Notes: generated from the letters alone by a model not told the origin. 35,844 nucleotides of DNA from Azospirillum melinis (GCF_013340935.1 NZ_WHOS01000071.1:1-35844); one strand, 5' to 3'. Positions 23,721 through 31,357 are shown, numbered from the stretch's first letter. A program made the numbers and translations.

Positions 23721-24608
23721 TCACGCGATTTCCGCGCACAACTGGTAGAGCCAGTCGCGGAAGGCGCCGAAGCCGCCATCCTCGCGGCGGGAGGCGCGAT
23801 AGACCAGATACCAGGAATGGACCATCGGCACCGCCAGCTGGAAGGGTGCTGCGAGGCGCCCGGCGGCGATGTCGTCCGCACTGTAGAGCCGCGGCGCCAG
23901 CGCCACCCCGACGCCGTCGATGGCCGCCTGCAAGGTCATGGCATAGCTGCCGAAGGACAGCCCTCTCGTTCCCGAGGCCGGCATCGGATCCGCCACCCCG
24001 GCGGCATCCAGCCAGCGCGGCCAGTCCTCCCCCCAATGGGAGACGTGCAGCAGCGTGGCGCCGGCCAGATCCGCCGGCCTGCACAGCGCCGCCGCCAGCC
24101 GCGGCGCGCAGACCGGCTCCAGGCTGGAGGAGAACAGCCGCTCCGCCTCATAGCCGGGCCACTGGCCGTCGCCGAGCAGGACGGCGCAGGTCCAGTCGTC
24201 GTTCATCGGCGCCCCCGCCCCGCCGGTGGCGATCCGCACCTCGATCTCCGGATGAGCGATGTGGAAGCCGGACAGACGCGGGATCAGCCAGCGCACCGCC
24301 ACCGTCGCCCCCATGCCGACCGTCAGCACCGGCCCGGCCCGCATCGCCGACACCTGCTCGACCCGCCGGGCGATGCCGTCGAACGCGTCGGTCAGCGCCG
24401 GCTGGAGCGCCCGGCCGCGCTCGGTCAGCACCAGCGCGTTGGCCCGCCGGTCGAACAGGGCGAAGCCCAGCCGGTCCTCCAGCAGCTTCACCATCCGGCT
24501 GACCGCCGCCTGCGAGACATGCAGCTCCGCCGCCGCCGCGGTGAAGCTGCGGTGGCGGGCCGCCGCCTCGAAGGCGCGCAGCCCGTTCAGCGAGGGCAGG
24601 CGGCGCAT
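23721..24608 (-). CDS. LysR-type transcriptional regulator (GcvA-like)
   Basis: 295 residues from the ATG at 24608. The N-terminal winged HTH (LPSLNGLRAFEAAARHRSFT, then AAAELHVSQAAVSRMVKLLE, LGFALFDRRANALVLTERG) is of the GcvA subgroup, followed by a periplasmic-binding-protein-like effector domain (~90-295). The frame stays open far upstream, but that part has no family character and overlaps the divergent gene. It is divergent from the TauE-type permease, its most likely target, and precedes the MFS-AKR pair by 93 bp, which could also be in its regulon. Confidence 0.85.
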   Translation of the reverse strand: MRRLPSLNGLRAFEAAARHRSFTAAAAELHVSQAAVSRMVKLLEDRLGFALFDRRANALVLTERGRALQPALTDAFDGIARRVEQVSAMRAGPVLTVGMGATVAVRWLIPRLSGFHIAHPEIEVRIATGGAGAPMNDDWTCAVLLGDGQWPGYEAERLFSSSLEPVCAPRLAAALCRPADLAGATLLHVSHWGEDWPRWLDAAGVADPMPASGTRGLSFGSYAMTLQAAIDGVGVALAPRLYSADDIAAGRLAAPFQLAVPMVHSWYLVYRASRREDGGFGAFRDWLYQLCAEIA

Positions 24609-24678
24609 GCGTCCATCTCCAAGGTCACTCCTGATCCCACCCCAACTTTTCCTGGGGCTGAGCATCGAACAATGCCGT

Positions 24679-24689
24679 TTGCGGCGCAA
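24679..24689. promoter_or_regulatory. Candidate LysR-type operator
   Basis: TTGCGGCGCAA is an 11-bp palindrome in the 130-bp gap between the LysR gene and the divergent permease. It is of the size and position of LysR recognition boxes but lacks the strict T-N11-A form. Confidence 0.35.
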
Positions 24690-24738
24690 CCGCGCGCGTG
24701 AGAGTTTCCGGGCATCCTCTCCGGCATTCGGGCAATTC

Positions 24739-25491
24739 ATGCTGACGCTTCCGCTGATGGTGGGGCTTGGCCTCACCGTTCTCGTGACCTCGTTTCTGTC
24801 GGGCCTGTTCGGCATGGCCGGCGGCATGGTGCTGATGGGCCTGCTGCTGATCCTGCTGCCGGTGCCGTCGGCGATGCTGCTGCATGGCGTGACGCAGTTC
24901 GCCTCCAACGGCTGGCGGGCGTGGCTGTGGCGGAGCCATGTCGTATGGCCGGTCATCCTGCGCTTCGCGCTGGGCGGCTCCGTCGCCGGCCTGCTGTTCG
25001 CCCTGGCCGGCGCCGTGCCGGACCGGGCGGTGTCGCTGCTGATCCTGGGACTGACACCCTTCCTGGCGCTGGCCATCCCTGCCCGCTGGGCGCTGAACGC
25101 GCAGAAGCCGCTGCATGGCGTGCTCGGCGGCTTCCTGTGCATGGGGATTCAGCTGCTCGCCGGCATCTCCGGTCCCTTGCTCGACACCTTCTTCATCCGC
25201 AGCGCCATGACCCGGCAGAGCGTGGTCGCCACCAAGGCCGCGATCCAGTCGGTCGGCCATCTGGTGAAGATCGTCTATTTCGCCCCGCTGGTGGCCGGCA
25301 GCGGCGACGAGACGGTGGAATCGACGGTGATCCTGATGTCGATCGCCATGGCGCTGATCGGCACGAATCTCTCCCGCCGCGTCCTCGATCGCATGAGTGA
25401 CGCCCAGTTCCGCCTGTGGAGCCGCTATCTGGTGATGGGAACCGCCAGCGTCTATCTCGGCCAGGGGCTTCTCCTGCTGGCGGCCCATTGA
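24739..25491 (+). CDS. TauE/SafE family sulfite/anion exporter-like permease
   Basis: 250 residues, about eight membrane helices. The first segment (VLVTSFLSGLFGMAGGMVLMGLLL) and the mid-protein segment (GGFLCMGIQLLAGISGPLLDTFFI) are the two internal repeats of the family, each with the conserved Gly-rich turn. Members move sulfite, sulfonates or other organic anions. ATG 24739 was chosen by family length; its ribosome-binding site is weak. Divergent from the LysR gene. It is the last gene before the replication region; its stop lies next to an AT-rich stretch. Confidence 0.85.
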   Translation: MLTLPLMVGLGLTVLVTSFLSGLFGMAGGMVLMGLLLILLPVPSAMLLHGVTQFASNGWRAWLWRSHVVWPVILRFALGGSVAGLLFALAGAVPDRAVSLLILGLTPFLALAIPARWALNAQKPLHGVLGGFLCMGIQLLAGISGPLLDTFFIRSAMTRQSVVATKAAIQSVGHLVKIVYFAPLVAGSGDETVESTVILMSIAMALIGTNLSRRVLDRMSDAQFRLWSRYLVMGTASVYLGQGLLLLAAH

Positions 25492-25536
25492 GAAAAAACA
25501 TTATATAACAAAGTTTTATCCCGTTCCTTCTTCCCT

Positions 25537-26116
25537 ATCCTTACTCCCTGGGGGCCACACTCCGCCCCGATGCGCACGACAGGCCCGCTCCCCGATCCTT
25601 ACGGCTTGGGGGCGGGCTTCCTTACATCCTGGGGGCGTTTAAGCGCCTGTGACTCCTGGCACCGCCCAGAATCGGACGATGCGCTCTCTTGAATGCCCCG
25701 ATCCTTACCTCTCGGGGGCCTGGATCCGGCTTTGAGCGCCCCCAAGCCGTAAGGATTGCGCTTGTGCACAGAGCCCCGGACAGCAAAAATGGCGTCTCTC
25801 CCCCACGGAGTAAGGATGGAGGGCATCCCCCCGGAGGCGCTTTTGGCAAATCGAGTCGGTCCGATTCGGGCTTTGTAAGGATGCGGAGGGACATCTCCGG
25901 GCGAGATTCGCACTTTGGAAGCCCTTGCGGATCCGGCACTTGGCAGGCGTTTGTGACTCCCTTTCCCTTTTAAGAGGATTCGTCGGCGCGAATCTCCAGG
26001 GGAGTCCGCGAGTCGCAGCGAATCTTCCTTACAGCCTGGGGGAAACAGCCTTACGGGGTGGGGGCGATTCGCACACCCCCCGGGGCGTAAGGGTTCCGCC
26101 CCCAGGGCGTAAGGAT
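25537..26116. repeat. Iteron array, 19-bp units ATCCTTAC-N5-GGGGGC
   Basis: Plus-strand units: 25537-25555, 25595-25613, 25618-25636, 25701-25719, 26025-26043, 26047-26065. Minus-strand units: 25738-25756, 25799-25817, 26076-26094, 26098-26116; a degenerate unit, 25864-25882, keeps only GTAAGGAT. CCTTAC is invariant and the G-run is kept in every full unit. Units 25595 and 25738 are exact inverted copies. The order is direct on the left, inverted in the middle and convergent pairs on the right. They are the expected binding sites of the adjacent Rep protein, by analogy with Rep_3 replicons. Confidence 0.85.
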
Positions 26117-26142
26117 GAAAAGGATTCTGCGGCGCGACCCTT

Positions 26143-26167
26143 TCCTTACTTGTTTTTCTGGTAAGGA
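26143..26167 (+). promoter_or_regulatory. Inverted iteron half-sites before rep
   Basis: TCCTTAC (26143-26149) and GTAAGGA (26161-26167) form an inverted repeat of the iteron core without the G-run, 37 bp upstream of the rep start. In iteron plasmids such inverted half-sites are the operator by which Rep dimers repress their own gene, so autoregulation is inferred. Confidence 0.65.
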
Positions 26168-26204
26168 TTGATTTAGCCTCCCCCGATTCTGGCGGAGGAC
26201 GGCT

Positions 26205-27614
26205 ATGGCGGGGACGGGGCGCAGGAAGGCGCGCAGCACGGTGGCGGAGGAGTCCGTCCCGTCGGACGCTGCTGCGCCCATGGCGGCCCCGCTGGCCTCG
26301 ATGACCGCGGAATCGGCGAAGGGTGGACCGGGACTGGTGGTGCTGGGCCCGCAGGATCTGGCCGGCGGTGCGGTGATCGACGGCGACGGCAGTGCGGCGA
26401 CGCTGCCGGCCGTCAGTGCCGACTCCGCGGCTCCGGTCGCCGGCCTGACCGCACGCGTCGCCAGCGCCACCTTCGAGCGCGACGGCTACAAGCATCTGAT
26501 CAAGGCGGCGGAGGCGGTCTACAGCTATCCCGCCAACGGCACGCGCCTGTCGCTGCCGGCGCAGAAGATGCTGAACTTCATGATCCATCTCGCCGGCAGC
26601 CAGAATTTCGCCAACAAGCTCTACCGGATGCCCAAGCGCGTGGTGCGCGGCAACCACAAGGGCAACGAGCGCATCTTCGACGCGCTGAAGGAAATCTTCG
26701 ATTCCAGCCTCGTGGTCATCGGCCCCTTCCGCGGCCGGCGGTCGCGCGCCGAACTGCGCATCCTCTCCAGCTATGTCCGGCCGGAGGAGGAGGAGGACAG
26801 CGATGCCGCCGACATCCATTTCCAGTTCACCGACGCCTTCCTGGAAATCCAGCGCTCGTCGCAGCTGTGGGCGAAGCTGTCCGGTCCGGCGATGGTCAAG
26901 GTCACCAGCACCTACGCGCTGAAGCTCTACGAGATCGGCATGCAGCGCTACCAGATGGACTATCCGTCGCTGGAGCTGGACATCGACACGCTGCGCAAGC
27001 TGATGAACGTGCCGGAGGGCGCCTACAAGGATTTCGGCATCCTGCGCACCCGCACCATCGACCGCGCGATTGCCGAGGTGAACCAGCTCGCCCCCTTCCG
27101 CGTCAGCATGCCGGAAGACAAGATGAAGCGGAAAGGCCGCAAGATCGAGGCGGTGACCCTCGAATTCCTCGCCAAGGACGAGGAGGAGGCGGCCGAAACC
27201 TATCTGGAGCGCGAACGCCACAGCGCCGGCCGCCGGGCGCGCCGCATCGGCAAGGTCGACACCGTGGCTCCCGCCGATCCGGTGGAGGCCGGCCTCGCCG
27301 ACTTGGGCCCGCTGCCCGACGCCGACGACGTGACCGCTTTGTGGGCCGCCGTCCTGCACGCGTTGAAGGGCAAGGTCCCCGCCCCGCTGCTGGCCGAGCT
27401 GGAGCCGGACCGGGTGGAGGAAGCCCCCCAGGGCGGCCGCCGCCTCGTCCTGATGGCCAGGAACGCCGCCGTCGCCGACACCGCCCGCATGAACCACTGG
27501 CCGAGCCTGAAGTCGGCCCTGTCCTCGCTGACCGGCGGGCTGATCGAGGACGTCGCGTTCGAGGTGGCGGCGCGCAAGGCGAAAGCAGCGAAGGCAGCCT
27601 CCCCCGAGACGTAA
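26205..27614 (+). CDS. Replication initiator protein, Rep_3 family
   Basis: 469 residues; ATG with GGAGGA ~7 bases upstream. The N-terminal ~85 residues are Ala/Gly-rich and probably disordered. Two winged-helix domains follow: WH1 ~95-215 (LSLPAQKMLNFMIHLAG, ERIFDALKEIFDSSLVV) and WH2 ~225-325 (TSTYALKLYEIGMQRYQ, LELDIDTLRKLMNVP, YKDFGILRTRTIDRAIAEVN, RKIEAVTLEF), the standard layout of iteron-binding initiators such as RepE/Pi/TrfA relatives. The C-terminal ~140 residues are an extension with no match I recognise. It should bind the 19-bp iterons, open the origin and, as a dimer, repress itself. The stop codon lies inside a further iteron (27600-27618). No parA/parB lie nearby in the window. 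Confidence 0.85.
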   Translation: MAGTGRRKARSTVAEESVPSDAAAPMAAPLASMTAESAKGGPGLVVLGPQDLAGGAVIDGDGSAATLPAVSADSAAPVAGLTARVASATFERDGYKHLIKAAEAVYSYPANGTRLSLPAQKMLNFMIHLAGSQNFANKLYRMPKRVVRGNHKGNERIFDALKEIFDSSLVVIGPFRGRRSRAELRILSSYVRPEEEEDSDAADIHFQFTDAFLEIQRSSQLWAKLSGPAMVKVTSTYALKLYEIGMQRYQMDYPSLELDIDTLRKLMNVPEGAYKDFGILRTRTIDRAIAEVNQLAPFRVSMPEDKMKRKGRKIEAVTLEFLAKDEEEAAETYLERERHSAGRRARRIGKVDTVAPADPVEAGLADLGPLPDADDVTALWAAVLHALKGKVPAPLLAELEPDRVEEAPQGGRRLVLMARNAAVADTARMNHWPSLKSALSSLTGGLIEDVAFEVAARKAKAAKAASPET

Positions 27615-27618
27615 GGAT
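27600..27618 (-). repeat. Iteron overlapping the rep stop codon
   Basis: The minus-strand unit reads ATCCTTACGTCTCGGGGGA, a full match to the iteron pattern. The TAA stop of rep (27612-27614) is part of its GTAAGGAT core. A bound Rep could affect the 3' end of its own message or couple this site to the origin. Confidence 0.8.
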
Positions 27619-27754
27619 CGGGGTCTTCGATCCGCGTCCCATCGAATCGCGTCACGCGCCTCTCTCAGCCGTCATTCCCATGCGACGGAGCGGTCAGCCT
27701 GCCGCCTCATTCGGGCAAACCCAGAGCATTTTGGCTCGGTGCCTCCAACTCTGC

Positions 27755-27782
27755 GAGGCGGTTTGCGACGGTTGACCGCCTC
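27755..27782 (+). terminator. Possible hairpin after rep
   Basis: GAGGCGGT (27755-27762) pairs perfectly with ACCGCCTC (27775-27782) over a 12-nt loop in the 262-bp gap between rep and the diguanylate cyclase gene. No T-run follows, so termination is uncertain. The rest of the gap contains an AT-rich stretch near 27805-27832 that could be the promoter of the next gene. Confidence 0.35.
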
Positions 27783-27876
27783 AACTGCGGGTGAGGCCCG
27801 GAAATTCAACATTTTATTTTCGGCATAATGTTTGCGTGGGCCTCCTGCCTTCAGCGTCCGTCGCAACGGAGTTTCC

Positions 27877-29394
27877 ATGCCGAGACACGTCAGCCCCCTG
27901 CTCGCCGCTGTGTTGGCGTTGGCTGCTGTCGTCATGATGACGACCCACCTCGTCTGGCAGGACCGGGAGCGAACCTCCGCACGGATGGAAGCGCTTGCCG
28001 CCGACATGGCCAAAGTCGTCGAGGCTCATGTTCTGCACACGACGAAAGGCGCCGACATCGCCCTGCGTCAGGCCGCAGCCCTGGTCGACGAGGCCGGCAA
28101 CCTGGAGGCCGTACAGAACCCCGTCTATTGGCGCCGGCTGCGCGATGCGCTCGCCAATATGGACGGCGGGGAAACCCTCTGGCTGTTCGACACCAAAGGC
28201 AACGGCGTTGCCGGCACCGGCCGTCAGATGGACAGGCCGCTCAACATCGCCGACCGCCCCCATTTCCAGGCGGTGCTGGCCGGGGCCGATCTCGTGGTCA
28301 GCCCGGCGCTGCGCAGCCGGCTGGACAACCGCATCGTCTTCACCATCTCGCGGCCGATCCGCGACTGGACCGGCGACATCATCGGCGTCGCCAGCGCCGG
28401 GATGAAGACCGAATGGCTGGTCAACTTCTACGCCATGATGTCGTTCGGGCTGGATACCACCGTCACCGTCTTCCGCACCGATGGCGAGATCGTTGCCCGG
28501 CAACCGGACCTCGCCGCCAATCTCGGCAGGAACAACCGGAATGGGCAGCTCTTTCGCGAGCAGCTTCCGCAGGCCCCGGTCGGCACCTACTGGTCGCTGT
28601 CCGTTTTGGACGGAAAGGAACGGCTCGCCGCCTACCGGCTCATTCCGGATCTGAACCTCGTCGTCTATGCCGGGATCGAGGGGGAGTCGGCCTTCGCCGC
28701 ATGGCGGGTCCGGTCGCTGTGGTTCGTTGCCGAAGTGGCCATGACCACGACGCTCGTGCTTCTGCTGCTTCTGGCGAGTGACCGGATGATCCGCAGCGGT
28801 CACCGGAATCAGATGCGCGCACTGGAAGCCGAAAGCGTCGCGCTGCAATTGGGCGCCGAGCTTCATCAGGCGCGGCGCGATCCTCTGACCGGGTTGCCCG
28901 CCCGCGGGCTGTTCCTGGAGTTGGCGGAGGGAATGCGCCAGAGCGCCGGCCAGAGGGGGCTGGTTCTCGCCTTCCTCTACATCGACCTGGATGGCTTCAA
29001 GGCGGTGAACGACCGGCAAGGCCACGATCAGGGCGACAAGGTTCTGACGATGGTGGCCGAGATCATGCGCCGGACGACCCGGGACGGCGACCTGCTCGGC
29101 CGGCTTGGCGGCGACGAGTTCGTCGTCTGCCTGTCCGGGCATGTCCCCGATATCAGGACCGTCGCCACCAGCGTGGCCAACCGCATCATCGCCGAAGTCC
29201 GCGATCTGGGCATGGGCGTCGGGTGCAGCATCGGAATTTCGCTCACTGCCGGCTCCTGCAACGATCTGCCCTGTTCCCTCCGTCAGGCGGACGCAGCGAT
29301 GTACCGTGCCAAGCAGATGGGAAAGGGCGCCTGGTTCATTCATGAACCGGCTCAGGAGCCCTGTCCGCCCTGCGATGACCGGGCCATCGCCTGA
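27877..29394 (+). CDS. Membrane-bound diguanylate cyclase (dCache-GGDEF)
   Basis: 505 residues. TM1 ~7-25, a periplasmic dCache-type sensor ~30-275 (with WLFDTKGNGVAGTG, NIADRPHF, ISRPIRDWTGDIIGVASAGM), TM2 ~281-300, and a GGDEF domain ~330-490. The active-site GGDEF (411-415) is intact and the product-inhibition site RxxD is RDGD at 402-405, exactly five residues before it. It should make c-di-GMP in response to a periplasmic ligand, favouring surface or biofilm life. Small-molecule binding by the dCache part (RPHF and YR motifs) suggests an amino acid or carboxylate. ATG 27877 was chosen; the frame continues to 27832. The ribosome-binding site is weak. Confidence 0.9.
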   Translation: MPRHVSPLLAAVLALAAVVMMTTHLVWQDRERTSARMEALAADMAKVVEAHVLHTTKGADIALRQAAALVDEAGNLEAVQNPVYWRRLRDALANMDGGETLWLFDTKGNGVAGTGRQMDRPLNIADRPHFQAVLAGADLVVSPALRSRLDNRIVFTISRPIRDWTGDIIGVASAGMKTEWLVNFYAMMSFGLDTTVTVFRTDGEIVARQPDLAANLGRNNRNGQLFREQLPQAPVGTYWSLSVLDGKERLAAYRLIPDLNLVVYAGIEGESAFAAWRVRSLWFVAEVAMTTTLVLLLLLASDRMIRSGHRNQMRALEAESVALQLGAELHQARRDPLTGLPARGLFLELAEGMRQSAGQRGLVLAFLYIDLDGFKAVNDRQGHDQGDKVLTMVAEIMRRTTRDGDLLGRLGGDEFVVCLSGHVPDIRTVATSVANRIIAEVRDLGMGVGCSIGISLTAGSCNDLPCSLRQADAAMYRAKQMGKGAWFIHEPAQEPCPPCDDRAIA

Positions 29395-29538
29395 TCTGGG
29401 CCGTCGCCGGCAGTGATGCCAAGCACCCGTGTGCCGAGCTGGCGGTCCCGCTTCTGGCTGGTCTGTTGGACGGCGGGCGGAAGCGGATTGCCGCCCTGCC
29501 ACGAGGTCTGGAAGGAACGCCCGTCGGTGGCGCGCCGC

Positions 29539-29583
29539 GCGTTTTGCACAAAACGCCCCATGAAAGGATATATTTCCTATAAT
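29539..29583 (+). promoter_or_regulatory. Promoter/operator of the HTH gene
   Basis: GCGTTTTG-CA-CAAAACGC (29539-29556) is an 18-bp near-perfect inverted repeat; a second, imperfect one is AGGATATATTTCCT (29565-29578), and TATAAT follows at 29578-29583. TTTTGCACA inside the first also matches a DnaA box. The arrangement suggests repressor control of the gene at 29622. Confidence 0.5.
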
Positions 29584-29621
29584 CTCTCCGCACATGTCCT
29601 TTGACCTTGCGGAGCGACGCC

Positions 29622-30326
29622 ATGGCCCTCGACAGCCGTACCTTCCAGAACGACAATTTCCCCCTTTGGGCAGAAGAGCCGCCGGTGCCGTCCGAAGGCT
29701 CGCTGGTGCCCGGTTCGCAGTTCCATGAGGAGCAGTGGATCATGGCCGCCGGCATGCTGGCCCGCGGCAGCAGCTTCCTCTATGTCGCCCGCGCCATGGG
29801 ATGCAGCCGCACCACCCTGTGGCGGGCATATTACGGCGCCAAGGATTTCCGTCACAGGGTCTGGTGGGAACGTCAGGCGCTGAACCGCGAGGCCGACCTG
29901 CGCCTGTCCTCGCTGCGTAGTCTGGTCGTCGAGCAGATCGAGCGGCTGGTCTCCTCCGGCGATCCGTCGACCGTGCGCTGGCTGGCCGACCGGCTCGGCA
30001 TCCTCGACGGGCTCGCCGCCCACCCGGCGCAACAGCCGGCGCATCGGCCGCAAACCCCGCAGCCGTCGGAAGACCTGTCTGCCACCGACCCTGCCACCGA
30101 CCCTGTCGCCGGGATCGTCTCCGACCTCGACGACGACAGCATCCCCGGCGCCTTCCGCGAACGCACCCCGCCCAATCCGCAGGCCGTCGCCGCCATCCTG
30201 GCCCGCCCGGAAGCGGCGGGGCCGAAGGGCGTCTATCCCTATACCCTCAACCCCGACGATCCCTATCCCACCCTCGGCTCGGCGCTGGAGCGCAAGGGCG
30301 GAGAGGCCGCCTTCGACCGTCTGTAA
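29622..30326 (+). CDS. HTH-containing protein of unknown function
   Basis: 234 residues; ATG with GGAG seven bases upstream. Residues ~45-75 (MAAGMLARGSSFLYVARAMG, then CSRTTLWRAYYGAKDF) look like a resolvase/transposase-type helix-turn-helix, followed by a charged helix with Leu repeats (RLSSLRSLVVEQIERLV, possible dimerisation) and a Pro-rich, acidic C-terminal half. This resembles small-terminase or plasmid DNA-binding proteins only in a general way. Its own promoter has strong palindromes, and a large inverted repeat plus an iteron lie just behind it. Between the replication region and the yjf-like operon, it could be a replicon-maintenance or regulatory protein; this is inference. Confidence 0.6.
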   Translation: MALDSRTFQNDNFPLWAEEPPVPSEGSLVPGSQFHEEQWIMAAGMLARGSSFLYVARAMGCSRTTLWRAYYGAKDFRHRVWWERQALNREADLRLSSLRSLVVEQIERLVSSGDPSTVRWLADRLGILDGLAAHPAQQPAHRPQTPQPSEDLSATDPATDPVAGIVSDLDDDSIPGAFRERTPPNPQAVAAILARPEAAGPKGVYPYTLNPDDPYPTLGSALERKGGEAAFDRL

Positions 30327-30359
30327 GGCGGCCGTTTGCGAGGCGGGCGGGGCGGTGAC

Positions 30360-30399
30360 GATGGAACAGCAGCCGGAAACCGTTCCACGCTGTTCCATC
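30360..30399. repeat. 11-bp inverted repeat beside an iteron
   Basis: GATGGAACAGC (30360-30370) and GCTGTTCCATC (30389-30399) are exact inverted copies around an 18-bp spacer that holds a smaller one, GGAA-ACCG-TTCC. There is no T-run. The adjacent iteron starts 9 bp later (30408). It could be the binding site of the HTH protein or a partition-type site. Confidence 0.6.
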
Positions 30400-30407
30400 T
30401 CCCAGGA

Positions 30408-30426
30408 GACCCCAGGAGGTAAGGAT
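30408..30426 (-). repeat. Outlying iteron after the HTH gene
   Basis: On the minus strand it reads ATCCTTACCTCCTGGGGTC; one G of the G-run is replaced, and the core is intact. It lies 2.8 kb from the rep stop, in the gap between the convergent HTH and PspA-like genes. Confidence 0.7.
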
Positions 30427-30462
30427 CGGCGGAGTCTTCCCCCCGCCGGATCCCCCGAATCC

Positions 30463-31233
30463 TCAGCCCTGCTTGGCCTTCAGCGCCGCCAGACGGTCGG
30501 ACAGGCTGGTCGGGGCGGTCTTGCCCGACGCGGCGGCCAGCGCGGCGGCGATGTTGGGGTCTTCCTTTTCCGGGGCCGACGGGCGCAGCAGCTTGGCCTT
30601 GGCGTTGGCGGCCTCCGCCGCGGCCAGATCCTTGGCTGCGGTGTCCTGCATCGCCTTCAGCGCGACGGTCAGGCCGCTGGTGGCCCCGGCGAGGCCGGCG
30701 GCCTGACGGGCGGCTTCGGCCTGACGCTCGGCCATGGCGCGCTGCTGGTCGGCGCGGCCCATGTCGCGCTGGGCGCGGGTCAGGTCGGCGCGCGCGGCCT
30801 TCAGCTTGGCCCCGGCCTCGGCGTAGTTCTTCTCCAGCATCTCCAGGAACTCGCGCGCCTCGACGGCGTCGCGGACCTCGCGCTCGATGTCGGGGGCCAT
30901 CTCCTCCAGCATGGCGACGACGGTCTCCAGGCTCTTCTCCAGCCCGGCCTTGCGCGACGGGTCGGTCTCGGCTTCGATCTGGCGCTGCAGATGCTCGGCC
31001 GCGGCCATGCGCTGGGCGGACAGGGCCTTGATCTCGTCGGCCTCGCGCTGCTCGCGGTCATGGATGGCGCGGGCTTCCGCCACCTGCCGGCCCAGCCCGT
31101 CGAGATGCTGCTCCATGGTCCGCAGCTCCGCCTCGGTCGCGGACTTCGGATCCCAGCGGACCAGCGCCTCCATGGCGCCCTGGACGGCCTGGTCGGTCTT
31201 GACACCCATAAGGTTGCGGATGAAGGCAAGCAT
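30463..31233 (-). CDS. PspA/IM30 family protein (YjfJ-like)
   Basis: 256 residues, almost entirely alpha-helical: an N-terminal region (MLAFIRNLMGVKTDQAVQGAM) followed by long coiled-coil stretches (~45-205), such as HLQRQIEAETDPSRKAGLEK and EMLEKNYAEAGAKLKAARAD, and a short Ala-rich tail. Size and layout fit PspA/IM30, membrane-remodelling proteins. Its place behind DUF350 and DUF2491 genes matches the E. coli yjfJ-yjfK-yjfL group (in a different order), so YjfJ-like is preferred over classical PspA. AGGA precedes the ATG. It is the last gene of the leftward operon, 160 bp after the DUF350 gene; that gap holds an iteron. Confidence 0.75.
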   Translation of the reverse strand: MLAFIRNLMGVKTDQAVQGAMEALVRWDPKSATEAELRTMEQHLDGLGRQVAEARAIHDREQREADEIKALSAQRMAAAEHLQRQIEAETDPSRKAGLEKSLETVVAMLEEMAPDIEREVRDAVEAREFLEMLEKNYAEAGAKLKAARADLTRAQRDMGRADQQRAMAERQAEAARQAAGLAGATSGLTVALKAMQDTAAKDLAAAEAANAKAKLLRPSAPEKEDPNIAAALAAASGKTAPTSLSDRLAALKAKQG

Positions 31234-31338
31234 GGCTGATTCCTGTCGAAGGAGGGTTGTTGGAGGCGCCTGCGGATCAAGACCGCGGACGCTTCGCCTG
31301 CACAGATGGGGTGGGGGCGATCCGGGAACCAGACCCCC

Positions 31339-31357
31339 ATCCTTACCTCTCGGGGGC
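31339..31357 (+). repeat. Outlying iteron inside the yjf-like operon
   Basis: The 19 bases are identical to the iteron at 25701-25719. It lies in the 160-bp gap between the DUF350 and PspA-like genes, 5.6 kb from its twin. Rep bound here could affect transcription of the last gene, or the site could serve replication handcuffing. Confidence 0.8.

Larger units (their letters stand above)
25489..26204. other. Putative replication origin with iterons and clustered GAnTC sites
   Basis: About 710 bp without a gene before rep. The left end (25489-25521) is 26/33 A or T and is a candidate unwinding element. Ten full iterons and one degenerate copy occupy 25537-26116. Fourteen GAnTC sites start at 25651, 25669, 25853, 25863, 25905, 25955, 25977, 25990, 26002, 26010, 26020, 26066, 26123 and 26185, against one or two expected by composition. 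TTGTGCACA (25762-25770) is one base off a DnaA box. The rep promoter should lie between 26117 and 26190. Confidence 0.75.

Noticed and set aside
25762..25770. DnaA box TTGTGCACA
   Set aside because: One mismatch at a conserved position and a single occurrence; mentioned only as a weak possibility.
25537..26116. CRISPR array
   Set aside because: Repeats are 19 bp, in both orientations, irregularly spaced, with no cas genes; they are iterons next to a Rep_3 gene.
25599..27497. 632-codon open frame on the minus strand over the origin and rep
   Set aside because: It runs through the iterons and antisense to rep; residues in the iteron part are driven by the repeats.
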